A stretch of DNA of 64,000 nt from GJ-E10 sp035625725 (lineage in GTDB: Bacteria; Pseudomonadota; Gammaproteobacteria; Burkholderiales; Burkholderiaceae_F): positions 1 to 64,000 of the forward strand of contig DASPPB010000071.1 in assembly GCA_035625725.1 (NCBI GenBank). Reading direction: 5' to 3'. The notes beneath the pieces were generated by a model, which made no database searches, was not told the DNA's origin, and worked only from the letters and a program-made list of their open reading frames with translations. The position numbers and the translations under genes were made by a program. Positions 36,073 to 44,509 of the stretch are shown piece after piece (within the stretch, counting starts at the first letter, position 1; every line of letters starts with the position of its first letter).

Positions 36073-37140
36073 ATGACGGTTCGCATCGCGATCGATTGCA
36101 TGGGCGGGGACCATGGGCTGGAAGTGACGGTTCCCGCGGCCTTGTCCTTCGCCCACCGGGAGTCGGACGCGAACCTTTTGCTCGTGGGTCGCGCGCCGCA
36201 GGTAGAGGCGGAGTTGCGGCGTCGCTCGGGCTTTGTGCAACTGCGCGATCGCGTGCGCGTGGTGCATGCCGAGGAGGTGGTGGAGATGACCGACTCGCTG
36301 GCGACGGCGCTTCGGTCAAAGAAAAATTCGTCGATGCGCGTCGCGCTCGAATGCGTCAAGGACGGGCTGGCGGACGTGGCGGTGAGTGCCGGCAACACGG
36401 GGGCACTGATGGCGATCGCGCGCTACGTGCTCAAGACGCAGGAGGGAATTGACCGGCCCGCGATTGCCCATGCGCTGCCCAATCAAAGCGGCGGCCTGAC
36501 CACGTGGTTGGACTTGGGTGCCAACGTGGACTGCGAGGCCGAGCATTTGTTGCAGTTTGCGATTCTGGGTAGCGCCTACGCCGAGTCGCTGCAAGGCAAA
36601 GAGCGGCCCAGCGTGGGGCTGCTAAATGTCGGCGAGGAAGTCATCAAGGGCAACGAGGTGGTCAAGCGTGCCGGCGAGCTGCTGCGCGCAAGCAGCCTGA
36701 ATTTCTACGGAAACGTGGAAGGCGACGATATTTTCCGGGGAACGGTTGACGTGATCGTTTGCGACGGCTTCGTTGGCAATGTCGCGCTCAAGACCTCCGA
36801 GGGTCTGGCGCAAATGCTGGCGGGCTTTATTCGCGAGGAATTCACGCGCAATTGGACCACGAAGCTCATTGCCCTTTTGGCCCTTCCGGTCCTCACCCGC
36901 TTCCGCAACCGAGTCGATCACCGCCGCTACAACGGTGCAGCCTTGCTCGGCTTGCGGGGCGTCGTCATCAAGAGCCACGGATCATCGGACGCCTACGGCT
37001 TTGAGTGCGCAATCGGTCGCGGCTTTGAGGCGAGCAGCCACCGGCTGCTCGAGCGTACGGCCGAGGCGATGGCGCCCCTGCTGGCCCGTTTGCCGGCCTC
37101 GGGCGAAGCGGCCGTCACGGAGGGCACAGCGCGTGCCTGA
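36073..37140 (+). CDS. plsX: phosphate acyltransferase PlsX
   Basis: A 355-residue peripheral membrane enzyme that converts acyl-ACP to acyl-phosphate for phospholipid synthesis. Motifs include IAIDCMGGDHGLEVTVPA at the N-terminus, SAGNTGALMAIAR, LGANVDCEAEHL, VGEEVIKGNE and VCDGFVGNVALKTSEG. The length matches the family. It heads the fatty-acid cluster, and its last eight bases overlap the fabH start. Confidence 0.96.
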   Translation: MTVRIAIDCMGGDHGLEVTVPAALSFAHRESDANLLLVGRAPQVEAELRRRSGFVQLRDRVRVVHAEEVVEMTDSLATALRSKKNSSMRVALECVKDGLADVAVSAGNTGALMAIARYVLKTQEGIDRPAIAHALPNQSGGLTTWLDLGANVDCEAEHLLQFAILGSAYAESLQGKERPSVGLLNVGEEVIKGNEVVKRAGELLRASSLNFYGNVEGDDIFRGTVDVIVCDGFVGNVALKTSEGLAQMLAGFIREEFTRNWTTKLIALLALPVLTRFRNRVDHRRYNGAALLGLRGVVIKSHGSSDAYGFECAIGRGFEASSHRLLERTAEAMAPLLARLPASGEAAVTEGTARA

Positions 37141-38131
37141 GATCGGCACTGTGGGGAGAGCCTTCGCGCGCATCTCCGGCACCGGCTCGGCGCTGCCCGC
37201 GCGAGCGGTGTCCAATGCCGAACTCGTTCGCGAATTGGCGGCGCGCAATATCGAGACATCGGATGAATGGATCTTCACGCGCACCGGGATCCGCCAGCGC
37301 TATCTGGCCGAAGAGGGCACGGGCACCGTGCAGCTGGCCGAGCGCGCGGCTCGGGCCGCGCTTGCTTGCGCCGGGGCCGCGCCCGATTCGGTCGATCTGT
37401 TGATTGTGGCCACCTCCACGCCCGATCAGGTCTTCCCCAGTACCGCCTGCAGCGTGCAGTCGTACTTGGGGGCCGGTGGCGCGGCCGCGTTCGACATTCA
37501 GGCCGCCTGCAGCGGCTTCGTGTACGCAATGTCGCTCGCCGATGCACTGATTCGATCCGGATCGCACCGACGCGCGCTCGTGATCGGCGCCGAAGTGTAT
37601 TCGCGGATACTCGACTGGAACGACCGCTCCACCTGCGTGCTCTTTGGCGATGGCGCCGGTGCGGTCGTCTTGGAGGCGAGCTCTGCGCCTGGAATTCTTG
37701 CCTCGCGGATGCACGCGGACGGTGCGCGAGGATCGATACTTTCGGTCGCAGGCCGGCTCAACCAGGGTGCGGCCGTCGGGGACCCGTACGTGCGCATGGA
37801 CGGCAAGGCGGTGTTTAAGCTGGCCGTCGACGTGCTTGAGTCCTCGGCCCGGGAGGTGCTAGCGCTCGCGGGTTTGGATGCAGACAAAATCGACTGGCTC
37901 GTCCCGCACCAGGCCAACGTGCGCATACTGGCGGCGAGCGCCAAGCGCCTGGGCCTGCCGCCGGAGCGCGTAGTGGTCACGGTCGATCAGCACGGCAATA
38001 CGTCGGCCGCCTCGGTTCCCTTGGCGCTGGACGTGGCGCGCGCCGACGGACGCATCCGTGCGGGCCAGCACGTGTTGCTGCAAGGCGTGGGCGGGGGATT
38101 CACCTGGGGTTCGGTGCTGCTGCGAATGTAG
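37133..38131 (+). CDS. fabH: beta-ketoacyl-ACP synthase III
   Basis: A 332-residue enzyme that starts fatty-acid synthesis by condensing acetyl-CoA with malonyl-ACP. The catalytic triad is Cys126 (QAACSGF), His259 (PHQANVRI) and Asn289 (HGNTSAAS). GVGGGFTWGSVLL is the usual C-terminus. The GTG at 37133 has GGAGGG upstream and overlaps plsX. It is followed after 69 bases by fabD. Confidence 0.96.
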   Translation: MPEIGTVGRAFARISGTGSALPARAVSNAELVRELAARNIETSDEWIFTRTGIRQRYLAEEGTGTVQLAERAARAALACAGAAPDSVDLLIVATSTPDQVFPSTACSVQSYLGAGGAAAFDIQAACSGFVYAMSLADALIRSGSHRRALVIGAEVYSRILDWNDRSTCVLFGDGAGAVVLEASSAPGILASRMHADGARGSILSVAGRLNQGAAVGDPYVRMDGKAVFKLAVDVLESSAREVLALAGLDADKIDWLVPHQANVRILAASAKRLGLPPERVVVTVDQHGNTSAASVPLALDVARADGRIRAGQHVLLQGVGGGFTWGSVLLRM

Positions 38132-38200
38132 GCGGCCGGGGCGCTGGCGCGTGTGCAAGACGGGGCGAAGAGTCCCCCGAATAACAATGGGGCGGTTGCG

Positions 38201-39148
38201 ATGAAACTGGCATTTGTCTTTCCCGGACAGGGTTCCCAGTCCGTAGGCATGCTCGAATCGTTTGCTACCGATGCCGTCGTGCGAGACGTCCTGGGGCGCG
38301 CCTCGGGAGCACTGGGCGAGGACGTGGGGCGCTTGATTGCTCAAGGCCCGGCTGCCGAGCTGGACTTGACCGTCAACACGCAGCCTTGCATGTTGACCGC
38401 GTCGGTGGCCATGTACCGCGTCTGGTGCGCTTCGGGCGGGCGCAGACCCGAAGTTGTCGCTGGCCACAGCCTGGGCGAATACGCGGCACTGGTGGCGGCC
38501 GATGCCTTGACCTTGGAGAGCGCCGTTCCTCTGGTTCGCTTTCGTGCGCAGGTCATGCAAGAAGCGGTGCCGGTAGGCACAAGCGGCATGGCGGCGATCC
38601 TGGGTTTGGACGATGATGCCGTGCGCGCGGCTTGCGCCCGCGCGGCATCGGAGTCGCCCGGGGCCGTCGTGGAGGCGGTAAATTTCAATGCGCCCCTGCA
38701 GGTCGTCATCGCCGGCCACACGGCCGCCCTTGCCCGGGCCTGCGAAATCGCCCGCGAACTCGGTGCCAAGCGTGCGCTGCCGCTGCCCGTCTCCGTGGCA
38801 TTTCACTCCTCGCTGCTCGAACCGGCTTGCGTGCGCCTGCGCGAGCGGCTTGCGCACACCGAGATTCGCTCGCCCGCGTTACCCGTGCTCAACAACATCG
38901 ACGTGGCCGTCGAATCCGATCCGCAGCGCATCCGCGACGCCCTGGCGCGGCAGGTTGCCGGTCCGGTGCGCTGGAGCGAAATTGTCACGCGACTGGCCGT
39001 GCAGGGCGTGACGCACATCGTCGAGTGCGGGCCGGGTCGGGTGCTGACGGGACTGAACAAACGCATTGCGCCGGCCATCACCAGCGTCTCGGTCTGCGAT
39101 CGACCGAGCCTGCAAGAGGCGCTGTCGAAACTTGGAGGTACCTCGTGA
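38201..39148 (+). CDS. fabD: malonyl-CoA:ACP transacylase
   Basis: A 315-residue enzyme that loads malonyl groups onto acyl carrier protein. FVFPGQGSQSVGML opens the chain, Ser90 in GHSLGEYAAL is the nucleophile, and the His in PVSVAFHSSLL completes the site. The ATG at 38201 follows GGGGCGG. It overlaps fabG by four bases (GTGA). Confidence 0.96.
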   Translation: MKLAFVFPGQGSQSVGMLESFATDAVVRDVLGRASGALGEDVGRLIAQGPAAELDLTVNTQPCMLTASVAMYRVWCASGGRRPEVVAGHSLGEYAALVAADALTLESAVPLVRFRAQVMQEAVPVGTSGMAAILGLDDDAVRAACARAASESPGAVVEAVNFNAPLQVVIAGHTAALARACEIARELGAKRALPLPVSVAFHSSLLEPACVRLRERLAHTEIRSPALPVLNNIDVAVESDPQRIRDALARQVAGPVRWSEIVTRLAVQGVTHIVECGPGRVLTGLNKRIAPAITSVSVCDRPSLQEALSKLGGTS

Positions 39149-39915
39149 ACGAAACTCGCGTTTTTGCTGCCGATGCGCTGCGCGGCGAAGTGGCACTCGT
39201 CACCGGTGCCTCGCGCGGCATCGGCAAATCCCTGCTGGAGTGCTTGGCGCAATCGGGAGCGACGGTAGTGGGAACCGCCACGACGCAATCCGGCGCGCAG
39301 GCGATTTCGCAGCGGCTGCAAGAGCTGGGTGCAGCCGGCTGCGGCATGGTGCTCAACGTGCGCGACCGGCCGGGATGCGATGCTCTGATCGAGGAGATCG
39401 TCGCACGGTTCGGCAAACTGTCGATCCTGGTGAACAACGCCGGCATCACCGCGGACATGCTGGCGCTGCGCATGCGCGACGAAGACTGGGATGCGGTTCT
39501 CGACACAAATCTGGGCGCGGCATTTCGCCTAGCACGAGCGAGCCTGCGCGGCATGATGAAGGCCAAGTGGGGCCGGGTGATCAATATCTCCTCGGTCGTG
39601 GGCTCCAGCGGCAATGCCGGACAGGCCAATTACGCGGCGGCCAAAGCGGGCCTCGAGGGCATGACCCGGGCGTTGGCCCGCGAGATGGGCAGCCGCAGCA
39701 TCACGGTCAATTGCGTTGCGCCGGGATTCATCGAGACCGATATGACACGCGCGTTAAGCGCGCAGCAGCAGCAGGCACTGCTTGCACAAATTCCGCTCGG
39801 TCGCCTTGGACAAGCCGCCGAGGTTGCGGCGGCAGTACTGTTTCTCGCTTCCGCGGCGGGGGCGTACATTACCGGGGCGACCTTGCACGTCAACGGCGGC
39901 ATGTACATGGGTTGA
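39145..39915 (+). CDS. fabG: 3-oxoacyl-ACP reductase
   Basis: A 256-residue NADPH-dependent SDR that reduces beta-ketoacyl-ACP. The cofactor motif is TGASRGIG near 21, NNAGIT follows, and the catalytic Ser-Tyr-Lys set lies in NISSVVGSSGNAGQANYAAAK. The GTG at 39145 overlaps the fabD stop and has GGAGG seven bases upstream. The first ten residues are somewhat longer than in E. coli FabG. Confidence 0.95.
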   Translation: MNETRVFAADALRGEVALVTGASRGIGKSLLECLAQSGATVVGTATTQSGAQAISQRLQELGAAGCGMVLNVRDRPGCDALIEEIVARFGKLSILVNNAGITADMLALRMRDEDWDAVLDTNLGAAFRLARASLRGMMKAKWGRVINISSVVGSSGNAGQANYAAAKAGLEGMTRALAREMGSRSITVNCVAPGFIETDMTRALSAQQQQALLAQIPLGRLGQAAEVAAAVLFLASAAGAYITGATLHVNGGMYMG

Positions 39916-40050
39916 GACGCCGTAGCCGGTAGTGCTCTGTTAGAATCGCGCGCTATTTTCGCCGCCGAGCCAGGTCGTTTACCCGCTTGGCACTGGGGTT
40001 GTACGGCGGTTGCCACTTGCCCAACGCGGCCGCCCAACGGAGGAGAAGCT

Positions 40051-40293
40051 ATGGATAGCATAGAACAACGGGTCAAGAAGATCGTCGCCGAGCAGCTCGG
40101 GGTGAACGAAGGCGACATCAAGAACGAATCGGCGTTTGTCGATGACCTGGGTGCCGACTCGCTCGACACCGTGGAGCTCGTCATGGCGCTCGAGGACGAG
40201 TTCGAGTGCGAGATTCCGGATGAGGAGGCGGAGAAAATCCGCACGGTGCAGCAGGCGATCGACTACGTTAGCGCCCACCTGAAGAAGGCCTGA
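40051..40293 (+). CDS. acpP: acyl carrier protein
   Basis: An 80-residue acidic carrier of growing acyl chains. The phosphopantetheine attachment serine is Ser37 in GADSLDTVELVM. AcpS, encoded later in this window, performs the modification. A strong ribosome-binding site (GGAGGAG) precedes the ATG. A TTAGAAT near 39950 may be the -10 box of a separate promoter, in keeping with the high expression of ACP. Confidence 0.98.
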   Translation: MDSIEQRVKKIVAEQLGVNEGDIKNESAFVDDLGADSLDTVELVMALEDEFECEIPDEEAEKIRTVQQAIDYVSAHLKKA

Positions 40294-40364
40294 GTTCCGC
40301 ACGTCGGGAACCACGCGCGGCACCGGCGGCGGCTCTACGAGGTCAGGACGAACGGGTTTGCGAA

Positions 40365-41600
40365 ATGAGCTCGCATCGAAGGGTTGTGGTCACGGGTCTG
40401 GGGGTCGTTTCGCCCGTGGGCAACGATGTGGCGACGGCCTGGCAGAACATTTTGGAGGGCAAGTCCGGCGTTACGCGAATCAGCCGCTTCGACCCCGAGG
40501 CCTACCGATCCCAGATCGCGGGCGAGGTCCGCGACTTCAAGGTCACCGACTACGTGCCCGCGAAGGATGTGCGCCGCATGGATACGTTCATCCATTACGG
40601 GGTCGCGGCGTGCGCGCAGGCGCTTCGCGATTGCGCGATCGAGGTTTCCGACGCAAATCGCCATCGAATCGGTTGCATGGTCGGCTCGGGCATCGGCGGC
40701 CTGCCGATGATCGAGGACAACCACAATGAGGTGGTGACGCGCGGCCCGCGTCGCATATCGCCGTTTCTCATTCCCGGGGCAATCATCAACATGATCGCGG
40801 GCAACGTGTCGATCATGTTCGGTTTGCAAGGACCCAATTTTGCGATTGTTTCGGCGTGCACGACGGGACTGCACTCGCTCGGAATGGCGGCCCGACTCAT
40901 CGAGCACGACGACGCCGATGTCATGCTCGCGGGCGGCGCGGAGGCTTCGGTTTGTTCTCTGGGCGTCGGGGGTTTTGCGGCGATGCAGGCCTTGTCCACA
41001 CGCAACGACAACCCGGCTGCTGCCAGCCGGCCATTTGACAAGGGGCGCGACGGCTTCGTCTTGGGTGAAGGCGCGGGCGTGGTTGTCCTGGAGGAGCTTG
41101 CGCACGCGCGCGCGCGCGGGGCTCGCATTTACTGCGAAGTGGTCGGTTTCGGGATGACCGCCGACGCGTATCACATGACGGCTCCGGACGTCGATGGACC
41201 GCGCCGCTGCATGGAAGCGGCATTGCGCAGCGCGCAAATCAGCGCCGACCAGGTTCAGTATCTCAATGCGCACGGCACTTCCACGCCTTTGGGCGATGTC
41301 AATGAGACTAATGCCATCAAGCTGGCCTTTGGCGAGGCCGCGCGTTCGCTCGTGGTCAATTCGACGAAATCGATGACCGGTCACCTCCTCGGGGGCGCCG
41401 GTGGCGTCGAGTCGGTGTTTACCGTCTTGGCGGTTCACCATCAGCTGTCGCCCCCGACGATCAATCTGGATGAACCCGATCCGCAGTGCGATCTGGATTA
41501 CTGCGCCAATAGCGCCAGGCGTATGCGCATCGACTATGCGATGAAAAATTCCTTTGGCTTCGGTGGCACCAACGGTACGCTTGTTTTCAAGCGCGTCTGA
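40365..41600 (+). CDS. fabF: beta-ketoacyl-ACP synthase II
   Basis: A 411-residue elongation enzyme that also tunes fatty-acid composition with temperature in E. coli. Nucleophile Cys165 lies in VSACTTGLHS; the active-site histidines are in NAHGTSTPLGD and TKSMTGHLLGGAGG. VVVTGLGVVSPVGN opens the chain. It ends the fab cluster. A 540-base gap separates it from rpoE. Confidence 0.97.
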   Translation: MSSHRRVVVTGLGVVSPVGNDVATAWQNILEGKSGVTRISRFDPEAYRSQIAGEVRDFKVTDYVPAKDVRRMDTFIHYGVAACAQALRDCAIEVSDANRHRIGCMVGSGIGGLPMIEDNHNEVVTRGPRRISPFLIPGAIINMIAGNVSIMFGLQGPNFAIVSACTTGLHSLGMAARLIEHDDADVMLAGGAEASVCSLGVGGFAAMQALSTRNDNPAAASRPFDKGRDGFVLGEGAGVVVLEELAHARARGARIYCEVVGFGMTADAYHMTAPDVDGPRRCMEAALRSAQISADQVQYLNAHGTSTPLGDVNETNAIKLAFGEAARSLVVNSTKSMTGHLLGGAGGVESVFTVLAVHHQLSPPTINLDEPDPQCDLDYCANSARRMRIDYAMKNSFGFGGTNGTLVFKRV

Positions 41601-42074
41601 ATTCCCGGACCGACCGAATTCCGTGGCCCCCGCCGGCGCACGCCGATCAAGGGCTCTGGCGCGCGGGGCCGCTCGCAGCGCTGTCGCGCACGCCGGCCGC
41701 GCGGTTGACGCGCCTGCGACGCATCGGTCCCGGGGGCGCGCCAAGCCCGGCACTTGTATGCTTGTTTGCTGACATGCGAGGCAGTTGTCGCGGACACGAG
41801 TGCTGGGATCTGGGCCAATGGCCGGAACCGGGCAAGACACTGACCAAATCAGGCAGCGAGCGCGCGCCGCGGGTGAGCCGCGATCCGCGGCTGCTGGTGG
41901 CGACATCCTGGTGTGTGGCGGCATCGCGGGGGCCTTGTGCGCAAGCATGAAGGCAGCGACGCAAAGGCCCCTCGGGCATTGTCCGAGGCGTTTGCTGCGC
42001 GTGCGCGCTCGGCGTTCGGGTCCCAGGAGGCAGATTCGCGGGGTTTTGCCGCGTTGTTTTTTTCTCGAACCTCA
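41601..42074. other. intergenic region between fabF and rpoE, no gene recognised
   Basis: No frame here looks coding. The region must end transcription of the fab cluster and hold upstream promoters of the sigma-E operon; no clear intrinsic terminator is visible. Confidence 0.35.
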
Positions 42075-42101
42075 GAACTTATCCGACGGGCGACTGTCAC
42101 A
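42075..42101 (+). promoter_or_regulatory. candidate sigma-E-dependent autoregulatory promoter of rpoE
   Basis: GAACTT (42075-42080), a 16-base spacer and TCACA (42097-42101) resemble the GAACTT-N16-TCtgA consensus of RpoE/AlgU promoters. It lies about 42 bases before the rpoE ATG. Autoregulation is known for rpoE/algU. The -35 hexamer is perfect and the -10 is partial. Confidence 0.5.
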
Positions 42102-42142
42102 ATGCCGGAATACGTGGGGTTCGCGGACCCGGACGGGCACCA

Positions 42143-42742
42143 ATGAGCGAGCGCGATGCCGACTTGCAGTTGGTGCGGCGCGTTCAAAGCGGCGATAAGC
42201 ATGCTTTTGAACTGCTTGTCGCCAAATACCAGCGCAGAATTTCTCGGCTGTTGTCACGCATGATTCGGGATCCGGCAGATATCGAGGATGTGGCTCAGGA
42301 AGCCTTTATCAAGGCGTACCGGGCACTGCCGAATTTCCGTGGCGAGAGCGCCTTTTATACGTGGTTGTACCGCATTGCGATCAACACCGCGAAAAATCAC
42401 TTTGCCGCCCAGGGCAGACGGGCGCCGACGGTGGTGACGAGCGATCTCGAGGACCAGGAAGGCGGGGAAGACGATTTGCGGCTTAGCGACACGGCAACAC
42501 CCGACTCGCTGTATCAGTCCAAGCAGGTTGGCATCGCGGTAAATCGGGCCATTGAGCAACTGCCCGAAGATCTGCGCACGGCCATTGTGCTGCGCGAGCT
42601 CGAGGGGTTGAGTTACGACGAGATTGCGGCGGCGATGAATTGCCCGGTCGGTACGGTTCGCTCTCGAATTTTTCGGGCGCGCGAGGCCATTGCGCAGGAA
42701 CTGCGGCCTCTTTTGGGCACACGCAAAGACGAACGCTGGTAG
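42143..42742 (+). CDS. rpoE: RNA polymerase sigma factor RpoE (AlgU)
   Basis: A 199-residue ECF sigma factor for envelope stress. Region 2 (FELLVAKYQRRISRLLSRMI, DIEDVAQEAFIKAYRALPNF, FYTWLYRIAIN) and region 4 (LPEDLRTAIVLRELEGLSYD, GTVRSRIFRAREAI) are complete. It is the first gene of an rpoE-rseA-rseB-mucD operon, the standard circuit in which periplasmic stress triggers cleavage of the anti-sigma factor. Confidence 0.96.
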   Translation: MSERDADLQLVRRVQSGDKHAFELLVAKYQRRISRLLSRMIRDPADIEDVAQEAFIKAYRALPNFRGESAFYTWLYRIAINTAKNHFAAQGRRAPTVVTSDLEDQEGGEDDLRLSDTATPDSLYQSKQVGIAVNRAIEQLPEDLRTAIVLRELEGLSYDEIAAAMNCPVGTVRSRIFRAREAIAQELRPLLGTRKDERW

Positions 42743-42783
42743 TGCCGGGGAAGACCGATGTACGCCTTTCAGGGAGCACGTGG

Positions 42784-43404
42784 ATGAAAGCCGACCCTAC
42801 GTCCGAGCGGACATCGATCGCCACAAATGAGGCGCAAACGCAGGCAGAACGCTTGTCGGCGTGGATGGATGGCGAACTGGACGCGCCTGCGACCGAGGCC
42901 GTGCTGCGGCAGCTGCTAAGCGGGCGGCATTTGCAAGGCAAATACCAGTCTTGGTGCGTTGTCGGCGACGCGCTGCGCTCCCATGAGGTCGCCGCCCAGC
43001 ACTCGCCACGGTTGTGCGCAAGGATCTCTCGTGCGCTGCAGGACGAGCCGGTATTGCTTGCGCCGCGCGCACTAAGCAGCGCGCGCTTGCGGCATCAATT
43101 GGCCAGTGGGGCCGCGGTGGCCGCGGCGATAGCGGTCGTCGTGCTTGTGGCCGTACCGCTGCTGCGCGGGACGGTCCCCAGCCCTGGAGTGGCCACCAAC
43201 GCAGTGGAAGCACCCCGCGTGGCTCCTGCGGAGCTCGCGGGCCGCGATACAAACGCGCTAAATGCCCTGAATCCGGTGCCGGCCGCGTCGGTGCGGCAAC
43301 CGCGACTGGATCCCTACTTCCAGGCGCACCGCGACTTTACGGCCGAGGGGGTCATGCCCGCGGCAGCGATTTACTTGCGCTCCGGCAACGAAAGCGAGCG
43401 GTGA
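42784..43404 (+). CDS. rseA: anti-sigma-E factor RseA (MucA)
   Basis: A 206-residue inner-membrane anti-sigma factor. The cytoplasmic domain starts with the family pattern AERLSAWMDGELD (21-33) and includes WCVVGDALRS. One transmembrane helix spans about 108-127, followed by a periplasmic Pro/Ala-rich part that should bind RseB. The ATG at 42784 has AGGGAG eight bases upstream; an in-frame GTG at 42742 is less likely. It overlaps rseB by four bases. Confidence 0.9.
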   Translation: MKADPTSERTSIATNEAQTQAERLSAWMDGELDAPATEAVLRQLLSGRHLQGKYQSWCVVGDALRSHEVAAQHSPRLCARISRALQDEPVLLAPRALSSARLRHQLASGAAVAAAIAVVVLVAVPLLRGTVPSPGVATNAVEAPRVAPAELAGRDTNALNALNPVPAASVRQPRLDPYFQAHRDFTAEGVMPAAAIYLRSGNESER

Positions 43405-44456
43405 TCTTGGGGCGATACGGCCGCGTGTACGGGATGACGCGAGTCGACTTCGGCGTGCCTGCGCCGGGATGGCTATGCCTTGCGGCGTTGCTTGTCTTGG
43501 CGCTACCGGGCATCGTGCGAGCGGCCGACACGGCGCCGCCCCAGGATGCCCGCAGCGACGCCAATTGGCTGCAGGCCGTACAGAACGCGGCTCGACATCA
43601 GAGTTTTTCGGGCACGATCGTGTACCAGCGGGGCGACGAGGTGCATGCCTCGCGCGTTGTGCAGCACTACGACGGGGTTGAGACCCGAGCGCGAGTGGTA
43701 ACGCTCGATGGTCAACCACGCGAATTCATTCGCAACGGCGATGAAGTTCAGTGTCTGTATCCGCACTTGCACCGGATCGTCGTGGAGCGCGGCGGAGTGC
43801 GTGCATTTCCCGCGTTCGCTGAGCCTCTTGCAAGCGATGTGCTGAGCCACTACGCGTTGCGCCGGCTCGGCAAGGAGCGCGTCGCGGGCAGCACGTGCGA
43901 CGTGGTCGAGCTCGTTCCCCGCGACAATTTGCGTTATGGCTACCGGCTGTGGGTGGAACCGAACAGCGGACTGCTATTTAAGGCGCAGACGCTCAACGAA
44001 CACGGCGCCGTGCTCGAACAAATCGCATTTACGGATGTTCGTGTGGGCGAGCCGGTGGACCCGGCCCTGCTCAAGCCGTCTTGGTCCACGGCCGGCTGGA
44101 CCGTCGATCGCCAGCAGGCAAAGGCGATCGAATTGCGCCAGCAAGGCTGGAGTGTCACGGCTCCGAGCGGGTTTCATCGACTCGCGGAGGTTGTGCGTCA
44201 CTTCTCGGGGCAAGGCGACACGGCACCGCGGGCCGCGCTGCAGGCTGTCTTTTCCGATGGACTGGCCACCGTCTCGGTCTTCATCGAGCCGGAGGCCCGG
44301 ATGCAAGCCGAACCGGAGGAGTCGCAACGTCGCGGTCCGGTCACGGCTTTCTCCCGGCAAGTTGGCGAGGCCCGCGTAACGGTCGTCGGCGAGGTGCCGC
44401 CGGCGACGGCCCAGTCGATCGCCGAGTCGGTCGTGTATTCGGCGCCACCGCACTAG
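43401..44456 (+). CDS. rseB: sigma-E regulatory protein RseB (MucB)
   Basis: A 351-residue periplasmic protein that shields RseA from proteolysis and senses mislocalised lipoproteins or LPS. A signal peptide ends near VRAAD, then the MucB/RseB N-terminal domain (LQAVQNAARHQSFSGTIVY) and C-terminal domain (HYALRRLGKERVAGSTCDVV, GYRLWVEPNSGLLFKAQTL, AFSRQVGEARVTVVGEVP) follow. The GTG at 43401 overlaps the rseA stop (GTGA); an ATG at 43434 would give a more compact signal peptide. Confidence 0.92.
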   Translation: MILGRYGRVYGMTRVDFGVPAPGWLCLAALLVLALPGIVRAADTAPPQDARSDANWLQAVQNAARHQSFSGTIVYQRGDEVHASRVVQHYDGVETRARVVTLDGQPREFIRNGDEVQCLYPHLHRIVVERGGVRAFPAFAEPLASDVLSHYALRRLGKERVAGSTCDVVELVPRDNLRYGYRLWVEPNSGLLFKAQTLNEHGAVLEQIAFTDVRVGEPVDPALLKPSWSTAGWTVDRQQAKAIELRQQGWSVTAPSGFHRLAEVVRHFSGQGDTAPRAALQAVFSDGLATVSVFIEPEARMQAEPEESQRRGPVTAFSRQVGEARVTVVGEVPPATAQSIAESVVYSAPPH

Positions 44457-44509
44457 CGGTCCGCTTCAGCATTTTTTTCCTTTTTATCTCGAACCCAGAC
44501 CAAAGAGAC

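Noticed and set aside
40335..41948. A 537-codon minus-strand open frame opposite fabF
   Set aside because: It is a shadow frame. fabF on the plus strand has all catalytic residues and a normal length.
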